Assembly (NCBI RefSeq): GCF_003943615.1 | Contig: NZ_RJPZ01000004.1 | Coordinates: forward strand, 124,001-188,000 | DNA from: Streptococcus australis | GTDB taxonomy: Bacteria > Bacillota > Bacilli > Lactobacillales > Streptococcaceae | Direction of reading: 5' to 3' | DNA: 64,000 nt | Shown here: in pieces, positions 26,739 to 37,191 of the stretch | Numbering within the stretch: the stretch's first letter is position 1 | Layout: every line of letters begins with the position of its first letter | Program-made: the position numbers and the translations under genes | Notes under the pieces: generated by a model | The model's input: only the letters and a program-made list of their open reading frames with translations | The model's database searches: none | Told to the model about the DNA's origin: nothing

Positions 26739-27293
26739 TTAGTGTCCCATCAGTTTATAGGCTTCGTTTTTCAGGTCTTTATCTGTCTCTAACAAGCCAC
26801 GCGCCGCTGTCGTCACAGTGGCCGTTCCTGGTTTCCGCACTCCACGCATGTTCATACACATGTGCTCTGCCTCCACCCAAACAAGGGCTCCCTGTGCTCC
26901 TAAATACTCCATCAAGGCATCCGCGATTTCCACCGTCAAGCGCTCCTGGATTTGAGGCTTTTTGGCGTACACTTCCACTGTCCGAGCTAGCTTAGAGAGG
27001 CCTGCTACGCGCCCATTTGGGATATAGGCAATGTGGACCTTGCCATAGAAAGGCAAGAAATGGTGTTCACACATCGAGTGGAAGAAGATATCCTTTTCCA
27101 CCACCATATTGTTGTCCACAATCTCAAAAGATTTTGATAGGTGGACTTCCGCAGTTTGGTTGAGACCTGCAAAAATCTCTTGGTACATCTTGGCAATGCG
27201 TTCTGGAGTTTCTTGCAAGCCCTCACGGCTTCCGTCTTCACCGACTGCGTCGATAATCATCTTCACGGCTTCTTGAATTTTCTTTGTATCCAT
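26739..27293 (-). CDS. folE: GTP cyclohydrolase I
   Basis: A 184-residue enzyme that opens GTP to dihydroneopterin triphosphate, the first step of the pterin branch of folate synthesis. Zinc and active-site residues are visible in [19 protein letters not shown] and [16 protein letters not shown], and [20 protein letters not shown] is diagnostic. It starts one base after the folC stop (on this strand) and ends just before folBK. Confidence 0.96.
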   Translation of the reverse strand: MDTKKIQEAVKMIIDAVGEDGSREGLQETPERIAKMYQEIFAGLNQTAEVHLSKSFEIVDNNMVVEKDIFFHSMCEHHFLPFYGKVHIAYIPNGRVAGLSKLARTVEVYAKKPQIQERLTVEIADALMEYLGAQGALVWVEAEHMCMNMRGVRKPGTATVTTAARGLLETDKDLKNEAYKLMGH

Positions 27294-27294
27294 G

Positions 27295-28599
27295 TCATCT
27301 CCTACTGATTTCTTCGATTAGAAAGGCTCTCACTTGAGCCAAAAAGTACAAGGATCCCGTCACTAAGAGGAGATCAGCTTGTTGCGATTCTCTTTCTAGA
27401 TAATGGGTTAAAAATAACTTCCATTCTTGATAAGGCAGGCCTTTTTGATGGGCTATTTCCTGCATTTCTTTTGTGGAATAGGTCCGTGGATCTTCAAAGG
27501 TCGTCAAGGTCAACGAACTCTTTTCCAGTCCACTCCACAATTCCAGCATCTCCTCAATCGCCTTGGTCTGTATACAGGTAAACAAGACTTGTTTGTCCAA
27601 CTGTCCATACCGTTCTTTCATGGTGGCTACAAGAGGAGCTACTGCATGCGGATTATGGGCGCCATCTAGAATGATGAGGGGCTGGTTAGAAATGATCTCT
27701 AGGCGACCCGGCCACTGGACACCCTCCCAAGCTTGGAGGATTTCTTCTTGGTTCAAGAGGGATAGCCCCTTTTCTTGACAGAAGGTATCGCAGAGAGCCA
27801 AGGCCAGACCAGCATTGTCTACTTGATGAAGTCCTAGAAGACCTGTTTTTAATTGGACTTCTGAGCGACTCTGACTCTGGTAAGTAAAGACTTCCCCGTC
27901 TATCAGTGATTCTTGATAGCTAACCAGAAAATCCTGCCCCAATACTTCTATAGGTGCTGATAGACGATGGGCCTGCTGCACAATGACTTCTTGGGCTTCT
28001 AGTTCCATCCGGCCTAGCAAGACCGGAATCTTTTCCTTGATGATCCCTGCCTTCTCCCGTGCAATCGAGGCTAAATCCGGTCCTAAGAGTGCCACATGAT
28101 CGAGACCAATCGTCGTGATGGCTGTCAAAATAGGCTGACAAACATTGGTACTATCGAGACGACCGCCCATCCCCACTTCCATCACGACCACATCCGGTTT
28201 TTTTGCCGCAAAGTAATCAAAGGCCATGACCGTCATCAACTCGAACTCGGTCAAGCCACGTAAGGTCTGATCAGAACTGTTTTTTGCAAGTAACTCCTGA
28301 TAGAGGGACAGATAAGTCTCCACATCTCGGTCCGAAATGGGAATCCCATCGATACTGATTTGCTCATTAAAGGAAACTAGATAGGGGGAAGTGAAAACAC
28401 CAACCCGCAGCTCTTTAGCTTCTAGTAAAGACCGCAAATGAGCTAGGGTTGATCCTTTCCCATTGGTTCCGGCTAGATGGATTACAGGACAGGCGAGGTG
28501 AGGATTCCCCCTCAAGGCTAGCAGGGCCTCCATTCGCTCCAAGCCAAAATGGGGCTCGGAAGAACGATACCTAGCTAACCAACTGAGATCTACTGACAT
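27295..28599 (-). CDS. folC: dihydrofolate synthase / folylpolyglutamate synthase
   Basis: 434 residues of the Mur-ligase fold. It adds Glu to dihydropteroate and extends the polyglutamate tail of folates. The P-loop is [15 protein letters not shown] (about 42-56); [11 protein letters not shown] and [11 protein letters not shown] carry metal and Glu-binding residues. Third domain complete. In the pneumococcal equivalent operon this gene is sulB. Spaced 16 bases after folP. Confidence 0.94.
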   Translation of the reverse strand: MSVDLSWLARYRSSEPHFGLERMEALLALRGNPHLACPVIHLAGTNGKGSTLAHLRSLLEAKELRVGVFTSPYLVSFNEQISIDGIPISDRDVETYLSLYQELLAKNSSDQTLRGLTEFELMTVMAFDYFAAKKPDVVVMEVGMGGRLDSTNVCQPILTAITTIGLDHVALLGPDLASIAREKAGIIKEKIPVLLGRMELEAQEVIVQQAHRLSAPIEVLGQDFLVSYQESLIDGEVFTYQSQSRSEVQLKTGLLGLHQVDNAGLALALCDTFCQEKGLSLLNQEEILQAWEGVQWPGRLEIISNQPLIILDGAHNPHAVAPLVATMKERYGQLDKQVLFTCIQTKAIEEMLELWSGLEKSSLTLTTFEDPRTYSTKEMQEIAHQKGLPYQEWKLFLTHYLERESQQADLLLVTGSLYFLAQVRAFLIEEISRR

Positions 28600-28615
28600 A
28601 TCTCTTCTCTTTTCT

Positions 28616-29650
<1,035 letters not shown>

Positions 29651-29730
29651 CTATCTGCGCCTAGATGCTTCTTTGGTAGCTTACCAAAGCTTCTGAATAA
29701 AACCCATTGGTCCTATCATTCTACCATATT

Positions 29731-30417
29731 TTAAGCGGGAAGAAAAGAAACCAGAACAGTTATCAGAAAGGCAAAAGCATTCATGGTAAAGTGCAATAAA
29801 ATCGAATATTCTACTCGTTTGTAGCGGTAGGCGACCCAAGTCAAGATGAGAGACATGCCACCATAGATGACCCAGGAACCAAGATTACCTGGCGAGTGTA
29901 AATAGGCAAACACCACAGCCCCAACCAAATAGCCAATTTTTTCATATCCCTTAAAGATTAAGCGGGGAATCACAGCCCGACAGATAATTTCTTCTCCTAA
30001 AGGCGCCACTACGACAATGAGCAAACCCATTGCTAGCTGAGGGGCCACCGAAGAAAGCCCCTGAATTGTTTCCTGATTGGCTGTAGTGGTCTCTCCTATA
30101 TTCCGAAGCACTGTAGCCCCCAAAATATTATTTGCAAGTAGAAGCAAAAAGAAAAGGAAATTTCTTCCAATCTCTCGACCCGAAATCCGTGAAAAATCTA
30201 GTGGATCAAGTGGACTCCATTTCATAAACCACCAAAGCAAATAGACGAGGAGCATGGTAACCCCAAGGACCAGACTATTGATCGTCCAATGTGACCAAGC
30301 ATTATCAATCCCCAAGATCAAAGCAACCATCGGTAGTTGAGTTGCAAACAATAGTGGTATTCCGATTAGTAACCATAGACCATTCGAAACCCATTTTTTC
30401 TCCATCCAATTTTTCAT
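29731..30417 (-). CDS. CPBP-family intramembrane metalloprotease (CAAX/Abi)
   Basis: A 228-residue multi-helix membrane protein. The three catalytic motifs are intact: the EExxR motif in APLGEEIICRAVIP, the single His in FAYLHSPG, and HxxxN in LHFTMNAF. Members cleave prenylated or other membrane proteins; in streptococci they often act in bacteriocin immunity or maturation, but no bacteriocin gene is nearby. The substrate is unknown. It is located between ackA and the folate operon. Confidence 0.88.
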   Translation of the reverse strand: MKNWMEKKWVSNGLWLLIGIPLLFATQLPMVALILGIDNAWSHWTINSLVLGVTMLLVYLLWWFMKWSPLDPLDFSRISGREIGRNFLFFLLLLANNILGATVLRNIGETTTANQETIQGLSSVAPQLAMGLLIVVVAPLGEEIICRAVIPRLIFKGYEKIGYLVGAVVFAYLHSPGNLGSWVIYGGMSLILTWVAYRYKRVEYSILLHFTMNAFAFLITVLVSFLPA

Positions 30418-30501
30418 TATTTTACCTCTATTATCAAACTATTTTTCTAGTATAGCATAGATGGGCAACAGGAGCAAGCCCAAGCAGAAATCGTAAAACA
30501 G

Positions 30502-30534
30502 AAAAAAAGAGGCTCTTCAAATCAGCCTCTTCTT
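30502..30534 (-). terminator. terminator after ackA
   Basis: AGAGGCT and AGCCTCT pair across a nine-base loop, followed by a T-run on the minus strand. Confidence 0.85.
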
Positions 30535-30551
30535 TCTTTAGAATAAAAGTC

Positions 30552-31748
30552 TTATCCCTTGTTTTTCAAGCGTTCTACATCACGGGCAATGACTAATTCT
30601 TCATCTGTTGGGATTACCAAGACTCTCACTTTCGCATCCGGTGTCGAAATATCCCCTTCTGCACCAAAGACATTCTTTTCTGGATCTACATCACAGCCAA
30701 ACCAAGTCATCCCGTTAATGACTTGTTCACGGATCGTTTTAGAGTTTTCCCCGATACCAGCTGTAAAGATGATGGCGTCTGCTCCATTCAAGACAGCAAA
30801 GTATTGACCGATGTATTTCTTAATACGATCAACAAAAATATCGTTTGCCAAAAGCGCCTTATCATTCCCATTGCGCATAGCTTCGTGAATATCACGCATA
30901 TCACTAGAAAGTTCAGACACTCCTAGAAGGCCAGATTCACGGTTCAAGATACGACTGATATCTTCTGGATTTTTGAAATCTTCTGTGTGCTCCATTAAGT
31001 AAGGAATAATGGCAGGGTCAATATCCCCTGTACGTGTTCCCATCATGATTCCACCAAGTGGAGTGAATCCCATAGAAGTATCTACTGAAATTCCTTTGTC
31101 TACCGCTGTAATAGAAGCCCCATTCCCAATGTGACAGGTGATTAATTTCAACTCTTCGATTGGTTTTCCAAGAAGCTTAGCTGCTTCGTGGGCCACATAC
31201 TCATGGCTAGTTCCATGAGCTCCATACTTACGAACCTTGTTTTCTGTATAATACTTAGTTGGAAGAGGATAACGATAAGCTTTTTCTGGCATCGTTGTAT
31301 GGAAAGAAGTGTCAAATACAACCACGCTAGTGATGTCCGGCAACAACTCTTTAAAGGCGCGAATTCCAGCAGCGTTTGCAGGGTTGTGCAATGGGGCCAA
31401 CAAAGAAAGTTCCTCAACCTTTTGAAGCACTTCTTCATCTACAAGAGCAGACTCTTTGAAGTACTCACCACCTGCAACGACACGGTGTCCTACTCCAGTG
31501 ATTTCATCGTAGGAAGCAATAATATTAAAACGAATCAAATCATCTAGAAGGATTTTAACCGCTTGTGTGTGGTTCTCAATATCTAAAATCTGTTTTTCTG
31601 CTCGACCATCAAATTTTACTGTGGAAATAGAATCTTTGAGTCCAATTCTCTCGATGAGCCCTTTTGCCAAAACTATTTCTTCTGGCATTTGGTATAATTG
31701 CCATTTCAAACTTGAACTACCTGCATTAATTGCAATTGTTTTCGTCAT
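30552..31748 (-). CDS. ackA: acetate kinase
   Basis: A 398-residue enzyme converting acetyl phosphate and ADP to acetate and ATP, the last step of the Pta-AckA route. Motifs: [25 protein letters not shown] with the catalytic-site His, [22 protein letters not shown] and [19 protein letters not shown]. In streptococci it also drains acetyl phosphate made by pyruvate oxidase. A cre-like site overlaps the start of its transcript, which suggests control by CcpA. The 3' neighbour of the comG block and its methylase. Confidence 0.97.
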   Translation of the reverse strand: MTKTIAINAGSSSLKWQLYQMPEEIVLAKGLIERIGLKDSISTVKFDGRAEKQILDIENHTQAVKILLDDLIRFNIIASYDEITGVGHRVVAGGEYFKESALVDEEVLQKVEELSLLAPLHNPANAAGIRAFKELLPDITSVVVFDTSFHTTMPEKAYRYPLPTKYYTENKVRKYGAHGTSHEYVAHEAAKLLGKPIEELKLITCHIGNGASITAVDKGISVDTSMGFTPLGGIMMGTRTGDIDPAIIPYLMEHTEDFKNPEDISRILNRESGLLGVSELSSDMRDIHEAMRNGNDKALLANDIFVDRIKKYIGQYFAVLNGADAIIFTAGIGENSKTIREQVINGMTWFGCDVDPEKNVFGAEGDISTPDAKVRVLVIPTDEELVIARDVERLKNKG

Positions 31749-31759
31749 TTTTTTACCTC

Positions 31760-31784
31760 TTTAAGCGTTTTCACTCCTATTATA
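31760..31784 (-). promoter_or_regulatory. ackA -10 box with overlapping cre-like site
   Basis: TATAAT (31779-31784, minus strand) is followed at once by TGAAAACGCTTAAA (31760-31773), one mismatch from a cre consensus. The site covers the expected transcription start. The -35 falls inside the end of the upstream gene. Confidence 0.6.
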
Positions 31785-31796
31785 GCAAAATTTTGT

Positions 31797-32750
31797 TTAA
31801 ATTTCACTTTCTTTATTCCAGTTTTGAAAACTTTCACGAAATTTCATGACGTCTTCCTGATCTTGCAAATCGGTCAAGGGATAGACAAATGGTTGGACCA
31901 CCGCTTCTTCTTGCTTGCGCAAAACAAAGATGGTTTTTGCTAGATTGGCTGATCGAAAGAGGTTCTCTGGCAAGGTAACCATGGCTAAGACCTGAGCATG
32001 ATCCTGCATCCATTTTTTCAATAGAGGACTCTGCTCGCTTGTCAACAGATCGTTCGGAGCTAGAAAAATAGCAACTCCACCCGGTTTTAAGTATTTTAAC
32101 GATTGTTCGATTAATAAGTGATGGGCATAGGTGTGGCCCTGAGGGGAAGCGACCTGATAACGACTCGCAATGGCATCATCTGGATAATAACCGACAGGTA
32201 AATCGCTGATAATCACATCACTCTCTTTCAAAACCTGTGGACGAACTGCATCACCTTGGGCGAAATTCACATCCGCCTTCATCACTTCTGCCATACTAGC
32301 CGCAAGATCAATCAAAAGATCATCGATTTCCAAGCCCAAATAATCTAGTGAGCGCTGGCAATTGTTCATTAAGGTTTGGGCTAAGTTTCCTGTTCCACTT
32401 CCAATTTCTAGCACATCTACTTTGTCAGAACTAGCCAACTGATCCACTAGAAAGACCAGAAGAAATCCAATCCCGTCTGGTGTAAATTGGTGATTGGCCT
32501 GTAAGGGCTCTGTTTGGGCCGCCTTCATCAAAAGATATTGGAAGGAGCGACGCCACTCCTCTTTGTTCAAGTTCAAGTCCTTCAGCCGCTGGTTGTTTTC
32601 CTTCACTAGAGTCAACTCTGTCTGCCCATCCAGATAGATTGCATTCTGCTCCACTAAAGCATCATAAAAGTTGGTCTGCAAATCATTTTGGATGGTTTGG
32701 GTATTTTCTAATAGATAGCCATAGGCTTTCTCAATTTTTTCGAAATTCAT
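31797..32750 (-). CDS. class I SAM-dependent methyltransferase (YtxK-like), comG-linked
   Basis: 317 residues. Helical N-terminal part (about 1-95), then a Rossmann-type methylase domain with VLEIGSGTGNLAQTL (SAM site) and VIISDLPVGYYP in the position of the N6-adenine methylase NPPY motif. Such genes follow comG in many Firmicutes; the natural substrate is not established. The start at 32750 has GGAGG five bases upstream. The altered motif (Asp-Leu-Pro-Val-Gly-Tyr-Tyr) leaves open whether it methylates DNA, RNA or protein. Confidence 0.85.
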   Translation of the reverse strand: MNFEKIEKAYGYLLENTQTIQNDLQTNFYDALVEQNAIYLDGQTELTLVKENNQRLKDLNLNKEEWRRSFQYLLMKAAQTEPLQANHQFTPDGIGFLLVFLVDQLASSDKVDVLEIGSGTGNLAQTLMNNCQRSLDYLGLEIDDLLIDLAASMAEVMKADVNFAQGDAVRPQVLKESDVIISDLPVGYYPDDAIASRYQVASPQGHTYAHHLLIEQSLKYLKPGGVAIFLAPNDLLTSEQSPLLKKWMQDHAQVLAMVTLPENLFRSANLAKTIFVLRKQEEAVVQPFVYPLTDLQDQEDVMKFRESFQNWNKESEI

Positions 32751-32781
32751 GCTTTCCTCCATCTCTTAATCATATCAAATT

Positions 32782-33228
32782 TTAAGAGTTTTCGCTATGC
32801 TTTTCGAAGACTTTCTTACTCGATTCCTCTCTTGTAGTTGGGAGGTCTGTAGCCGAATCTGGAGCTTGCTTCTCCTTTTTCTTCTTGTCGGTTTTTTTCT
32901 TCTCACTTGGGGAAAGAGCAAAGGTGAAATGGTAGGTCGTGCCATCCTGTAAGTGACTGCTGACGTTGGCAAAACCAGATTTTTCTTCCAGGTCGACTCG
33001 CCCTGTTGAGAAGGTCATTGCCTTCTCTTTCCGATCCCAAGTGTCAACAGCCAATTGGGCTTGCGCGTAGGCTTGGATACGTTTTTGACTAGCAAGGAGG
33101 ATTTGTCTCTCTGCTACTTGTCTATTCAGATAAAACTGAAGCAAGAGACTAAAAACTGCTGACATAAAAAGGGCATAAAGAAGAATTCCTGCCTCAATCT
33201 GCTTCTTTTTTATCCTTTTCCACCACAC
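32782..33228 (-). CDS. comGG: competence pilus minor pilin ComGG
   Basis: 148 residues with one hydrophobic segment (about 14-34), following a short basic start. It lacks the classical Phe-Thr-Leu-Leu-Glu cleavage motif seen in ComGC, D and F, as is usual for ComGG. The Lys-rich stretch SEKKKTDKKKKEKQ (about 108-121) makes the C-terminal third highly charged and low in complexity. It overlaps comGF and is last of the comG series. Confidence 0.85.
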   Translation of the reverse strand: MWWKRIKKKQIEAGILLYALFMSAVFSLLLQFYLNRQVAERQILLASQKRIQAYAQAQLAVDTWDRKEKAMTFSTGRVDLEEKSGFANVSSHLQDGTTYHFTFALSPSEKKKTDKKKKEKQAPDSATDLPTTREESSKKVFEKHSENS

Positions 33229-33649
33229 GGTAGACCACCTCCCTTTCTAATCCTTCTGCAAAACGAAGTTGAATAGACACCAAATCCCCTCTTTTTTCAA
33301 TCAAGGCGGATTCGACTCCGTCTATCATCGGTTGGTAGCCACGGCCAGTCGCATCTGTCTTTCGGATATCTCCCCCTTTAGCCAATCCAATGGCTATGGG
33401 TTTCTGATCCTGAACAAGATAGAGTTTATTGTCTCTGACCCCTTCAAATTGGCTACGAGATAATTCAATGTCCAGTTGGTCCTGAAAGAGCAACCACTCT
33501 TCTTGCTTGATTTGACTTTGGTACTGGAGTTCTTGACGCAAGAGGCTTGTCAATCCTTGAAACACCAATAAACCACCGCTAATGACGAGCAGGGCAACCA
33601 AGGCCTCCAGTAAAGTAAAGGCTGGAAGTTTATTTCTTTTCAACAGCAA
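33194..33649 (-). CDS. comGF: competence pilus minor pilin ComGF
   Basis: 151 residues beginning with a type IV pilin-like leader: KLPAFTLLEALVALLVI, with cleavage expected before Phe, and a hydrophobic helix (about 11-31). The remainder is a soluble head (DNKLYLVQDQKPIAIGLAKG). Part of the transformation pilus. Overlaps both neighbours, as in other streptococcal comG operons. Confidence 0.88.
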   Translation of the reverse strand: MLLKRNKLPAFTLLEALVALLVISGGLLVFQGLTSLLRQELQYQSQIKQEEWLLFQDQLDIELSRSQFEGVRDNKLYLVQDQKPIAIGLAKGGDIRKTDATGRGYQPMIDGVESALIEKRGDLVSIQLRFAEGLEREVVYRVVEKDKKEAD

Positions 33650-33929
33650 TCACAACCTTTCCTTCTTGGTAGACCTTTAAGGACTTAGCCGATTTCTCCA
33701 CTTGAACACTGACCTGATTGATGGTTAATTGATCCTGCCTTGTCTGGATAGCCATTTTTGCGACTCGCAAGACTTCTGCTTGTCTTAACTCTTCTAAGCG
33801 TTGCTGCCGTGACTGACCTAGCTCTCCCAGCACAAGAGTCGTGAGGATGCCGAACATCGCTAGGGCGATTAGTCCTTCTAACAAGAGACTAGCGGGGAGC
33901 CGTCGATTTCTTAATTTTTCCATTCCCAA
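33630..33929 (-). CDS. comGE: competence pilus minor pilin ComGE
   Basis: 99 residues (97 if translation begins at the second Met). A pilin-like hydrophobic helix RLPASLLLEGLIALAMFGILT carries the conserved Glu at position +5 after the expected cleavage. Short head domain. Overlaps comGD and comGF; order and sizes match the streptococcal comG operon. Confidence 0.86.
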   Translation of the reverse strand: MGMEKLRNRRLPASLLLEGLIALAMFGILTTLVLGELGQSRQQRLEELRQAEVLRVAKMAIQTRQDQLTINQVSVQVEKSAKSLKVYQEGKVVIAVEKK

Positions 33930-34314
33930 TTGCCAACTGATAGGTCACCACCTCTTTCTCTGTCTGAAATTGAATCTTGGTCAAGCTTGAATTGCCTCCT
34001 GCTGGATCAAACGTCAATTGCTTCTCTTTAATCAGTTCCACCCCTTTTGGAAGCGGCAATTCTTGATGCGGGCTATGAACCCCACCTTGGTCGATGGAAA
34101 GGAGGGTTCTTTCCTCTCTTGCAATGCTCATCTTTTGTGTCTCTTGATAGACCCGTTCAAATTCCGAGAAAAACAATGTTTCTTCTACCTGCCCAAAGGC
34201 TTGATGGACTGACCCGGCTAGCAGCCAGCATAAAAGGCTGACGATACCTAGAGTTAGTAAGCTCTCTAGAAGGGTAAAAGCCTTAATCTCCAACCGCACG
34301 GTGATCACCTGCAT
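33889..34314 (-). CDS. comGD: competence pilus minor pilin ComGD
   Basis: 141 residues with leader EIKAFTLLESLLTLGIVSLL and a soluble head. Cleavage by the prepilin peptidase is expected between Ala and Phe. The start overlaps comGC. Belongs to the DNA-uptake pilus. Confidence 0.9.
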   Translation of the reverse strand: MQVITVRLEIKAFTLLESLLTLGIVSLLCWLLAGSVHQAFGQVEETLFFSEFERVYQETQKMSIAREERTLLSIDQGGVHSPHQELPLPKGVELIKEKQLTFDPAGGNSSLTKIQFQTEKEVVTYQLAIGNGKIKKSTAPR

Positions 34315-34600
34315 TCTTCACATAGTGAGCACGGTAGGCTTCTGCTTGTTTTTGAGTGATTTGTCCTTCTGCGACAAGCTTAGAAAGACTGGCTTTTTCA
34401 TTCTGATGATTGAGCTCATAGAGCTCAGCCTGACTCTCCACAACTTTGACAACTGCTCGATTTCCTGTATCCGTTACCGAATCTTTCTGCTTGGTCAAGT
34501 TCGGAACAAAGAGCAAGAGAAGAACACTAATAATCAGCAAAACAACTAGCATTTCAATCAACGTAAAAGCTTTTACTTTGAGTGTACGCAATGATTTCAT
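34283..34600 (-). CDS. comGC: major competence pilin ComGC
   Basis: 105 residues. The prepilin leader is LKVKAFTLIEMLVVLLIISV, cut between Ala and Phe, with Glu at mature position 5. ComGC polymers build the transformation pilus that captures DNA. Overlaps the comGB stop by four bases. Second half is charged and helical (QAELYELNHQNEKASLSKL), typical of the short streptococcal version. Confidence 0.94.
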   Translation of the reverse strand: MKSLRTLKVKAFTLIEMLVVLLIISVLLLLFVPNLTKQKDSVTDTGNRAVVKVVESQAELYELNHQNEKASLSKLVAEGQITQKQAEAYRAHYVKNAGDHRAVGD

Positions 34601-35619
34601 AAAGGAACCTCCAAATTTTCATAAATAGGCAGCAACATGGCTGCATAGAGTAAAACAATCATAAGGGCGACAAAGACAAAGACCAGTGGTTGGACGACAT
34701 TCATAGCCTTGTTCAAGCGATGGAAAAAGCCTGCCCAGGTCTTGTCTGCGTAGATCTCCAGCTCACTACCGAGCTTGGACTTGGCCTCCCCATATTCAAT
34801 CATGAGGGCCAACTCTCGCTTAAAGAAAGGATAGGTCTGAATATGGTCAGAAAACGAAGTCCCCCGAGCCAAGGCTACTTCCAAATCCTGTCCAATCTCT
34901 CGAAACAGACGGGAACGTTGCCCCTGCATCATAGGAAAGATTTGATTCAGCTCCAACCCTTGGGCAATCATACTCCCCCATTCTCGAGCATAAAAAGCCG
35001 TCAGATAATCCTGTAAGAAGGGGCGAAGAAAAGGAAGGGTAGCCAAAAATGAAACAAGGGCCAGACGCTTGGTTCGACGACCAAGGAAGAGGAGAATCAA
35101 AACTCCAACCGCTAGCAACACACTTCCTAACAAAACATACTGGGGAAAGACACTGATCAATCGTGTCGCACCATTTTGACTCTCCAACTGAGGCAAGAGA
35201 TAGTTTTTCAGACCCAGCATAATGGCCATCAAAAATCCCAACAATAGCACTGGATAGGTCGCTACCTCAATTAGTTTCTTTCGAACCTGGGTCAGATTTT
35301 CCAGGTAGCTGCGGATTTTTTCTAAACTTAAGGTGACATTCCCATGCTGCTCTGCCAGTGCTAATTGAGTCGTTACCTGATCGGAGAAGCCTAGATCAGA
35401 GAGAATGGCTGACAAGGGCTTGCCGTTGGCAAGTCCGACTTGCATTCTTTCAACAAAATCTGCCTCTACCAAATGGCTCCGACGTAAAAAGTCGATGACC
35501 TCTGATAGATGAAAGCCACTACTGTAGAGATTGTGAAAGAGCTCAATGACATGCTCTTGCTTGGCAATCGATAATTTTTTCGGCTTGCGCCTGATCCGAC
35601 TCAATATGTCCCGCCTCAT
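34597..35619 (-). CDS. comGB: competence pilus assembly platform protein ComGB
   Basis: About 340 residues from the ATG at 35619. A GspF/PilC-type polytopic protein: RKPKKLSIAKQEHVIELFHN, then LYSSGFHLSEVIDFL, with helices near 150-170, 195-215 and 315-335. It forms the inner-membrane platform on which pilins are assembled. The start lies inside comGA; the frame is open further up to 35694, so an earlier start (e.g. 35628) cannot be excluded, but homologues begin near the chosen Met. Confidence 0.9.
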   Translation of the reverse strand: MRRDILSRIRRKPKKLSIAKQEHVIELFHNLYSSGFHLSEVIDFLRRSHLVEADFVERMQVGLANGKPLSAILSDLGFSDQVTTQLALAEQHGNVTLSLEKIRSYLENLTQVRKKLIEVATYPVLLLGFLMAIMLGLKNYLLPQLESQNGATRLISVFPQYVLLGSVLLAVGVLILLFLGRRTKRLALVSFLATLPFLRPFLQDYLTAFYAREWGSMIAQGLELNQIFPMMQGQRSRLFREIGQDLEVALARGTSFSDHIQTYPFFKRELALMIEYGEAKSKLGSELEIYADKTWAGFFHRLNKAMNVVQPLVFVFVALMIVLLYAAMLLPIYENLEVPL

Positions 35620-36502
35620 AAAGTGCATCAATTTGCTGGTTCCACTTGTGACTGGAGTGGTTTTGGTAATCTTGGATAACAAAGTCAGTGACACCTCCTC
35701 CCTTTATTAAACGCTGGTAACATATCCCTTGAAGGACAATACGTAACTCCTCCTCACTCACCCCCAACTCCAATAGGCGTTCGTACACCCCAGGGATGCT
35801 CTTGGCATGAATGGTGGAAAAGACTGTCACACCTGTCAGACTAGCCCGAATAACTGCACGAGCTGTCTCGGTGTCACGGATTTCTCCGATAAGGAGAAGA
35901 TCCGGACGATGGCGTAGAGAAAGCTTAATCAAGCTATCATAGGTCATGCCAATCGCTTCATTGAGTTGCAATTGCAACATCTCTTCTTGCTTAATTTCTA
36001 CCGGATCTTCAATCGACATGACTTGTTGCCCTGAAAATTTTTTCTTGGCCAGAGCATGCATCAGTGTCGTCTTCCCCGATCCGACTGGGCCCGCAAATAA
36101 GTAGAGCCCACGCTTACTGACCTTGTCTTCTAGTTCTTGCAGTTGGTCGAACCAGAAACGGAGTTCTCGGTCCTCATTGTGGAGCAGGCGAATAACCAAA
36201 CTTTCATATCCCCTATAGTCTCCCACTGTGGACAAGCGTAAAGACAAGATCTTATCTCCTAGAGAATAGTCACAGGAGCCTAACTGACTCCTCCGCCTCT
36301 CCCCCACGTTCATCCCTGCCATAAATTTAAAATGGCTGATGACCGCTACCATTTGTTCTTGCGAATAGGTCTCAACAAACCGTCGCTCATCCCCAACCCT
36401 TAGAAAGAGATGATAGTCTGACGCTCGAGGAACAAAATAAATATCCTGAGCTTCGGCACTCGATGCCATTCGAATAATGGATTGTGCAATTTCTTGAACC
36501 AT
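35543..36502 (-). CDS. comGA: competence pilus ATPase ComGA
   Basis: A 319-residue PilB/GspE-type assembly ATPase. Walker A GPVGSGKTTLMHAL, the Asp box SIEDPVEI, Walker B LLIGEIRDTETA and the His box SLRHRPD are all present. It powers pilus assembly for DNA uptake. The start at 36502 was set by AAAGGAGG; the frame runs 16 codons upstream through the promoter. First gene of comGA-GG, with a ComX-type box about 20 bases before the start. Confidence 0.94.
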   Translation of the reverse strand: MVQEIAQSIIRMASSAEAQDIYFVPRASDYHLFLRVGDERRFVETYSQEQMVAVISHFKFMAGMNVGERRRSQLGSCDYSLGDKILSLRLSTVGDYRGYESLVIRLLHNEDRELRFWFDQLQELEDKVSKRGLYLFAGPVGSGKTTLMHALAKKKFSGQQVMSIEDPVEIKQEEMLQLQLNEAIGMTYDSLIKLSLRHRPDLLLIGEIRDTETARAVIRASLTGVTVFSTIHAKSIPGVYERLLELGVSEEELRIVLQGICYQRLIKGGGVTDFVIQDYQNHSSHKWNQQIDALYEAGHIESDQAQAEKIIDCQARACH

Positions 36503-36522
36503 ATTTCCTCCTTTCACTATAT

Positions 36523-36530
36523 AATTCGCA
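36523..36530 (-). promoter_or_regulatory. ComX (SigX) cin-box for comG
   Basis: TGCGAATT on the minus strand differs from TACGAATA at two positions. The flanking CGAATTATATA and the spacing to the start codon are the same as at ssbB. Confidence 0.75.
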
Positions 36531-36567
36531 AATAAATGGCTAACTAGCACTTGATTTGGAAAAAAAG

Positions 36568-36605
36568 TAAAAAAAAAAGAAACTCAACTGCAGATTGAAT
36601 TTCTC
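36568..36605 (-). terminator. terminator after the DUF1033 gene
   Basis: AGAAATTCAA and TTGAGTTTCT pair on the minus strand, followed by ten T's. It lies just upstream of the comG promoter. Confidence 0.8.
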
Positions 36606-36608
36606 TTC

Positions 36609-36986
36609 CTATAAATTATTGGTCTCATAGTCTAGCTTACAAGAGCGATGAGCCGTGTGAGCATTCTCCTTTTCGTAGCCTGGACGGCGCTTGCTTCTCG
36701 GAATCTTCTGATCGTTTTCTAACAAGGCAACTGAATGGTATTGTTGCACATATTCCGCACATTCTTCACACCAGCGCTGATCCTCAGGATCCCAAAAAAT
36801 CGTCATTAAATCACTTCTACTTTTAAATAATGGAGATTGCTCTCTTAAAAGTAACCATTGGCTTTTGTAATATTTGAGGGCTTCATAATAGTCATCAAAA
36901 CTTTGACTAGCGACAATGTCCTTCTCCCAATCTTCTAAAAACCACCAGGGTTCGAAATCCCCATACATTTCAATCACTTGATACAT
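36609..36986 (-). CDS. DUF1033-family protein
   Basis: 125 residues, soluble, rich in aromatic and acidic residues (MYQVIEMYGDFEPWWFLEDWEKDI), with a Cys pair in WCEECAEYV and a basic segment near the end. It resembles the DUF1033 proteins that sit between rpoC and comG in streptococci. Function unknown. A TTATTA-17-TATAAT promoter lies about 30 bases upstream, and it has its own terminator, so it is transcribed alone. Confidence 0.85.
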   Translation of the reverse strand: MYQVIEMYGDFEPWWFLEDWEKDIVASQSFDDYYEALKYYKSQWLLLREQSPLFKSRSDLMTIFWDPEDQRWCEECAEYVQQYHSVALLENDQKIPRSKRRPGYEKENAHTAHRSCKLDYETNNL

Positions 36987-37149
36987 GTTTCTCTCCGTCC
37001 TTTGTATCCAATATTATATATAAAATCCTTTGATAATAAAAGAATTCTGCTTATGAAAGAAAAATACGGTAAATTTCTCAGATATTTTCATAATTTTCTT
37101 TCAAAATCTCCCCTTATAGAGGAGAGACAGGCTATTTTTTGACACAAAC

Positions 37150-37188
37150 ACAAAGAAGCCTTACTGAAGATTAGTAAGGCTTCTTTTA
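37150..37188 (-). terminator. terminator of rpoBC
   Basis: AAGAAGCCTTACT and AGTAAGGCTTCTT form a perfect 13-bp stem on the minus strand, with a short T-run, just behind the rpoC stop. Confidence 0.88.
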
Positions 37189-37191
37189 GGA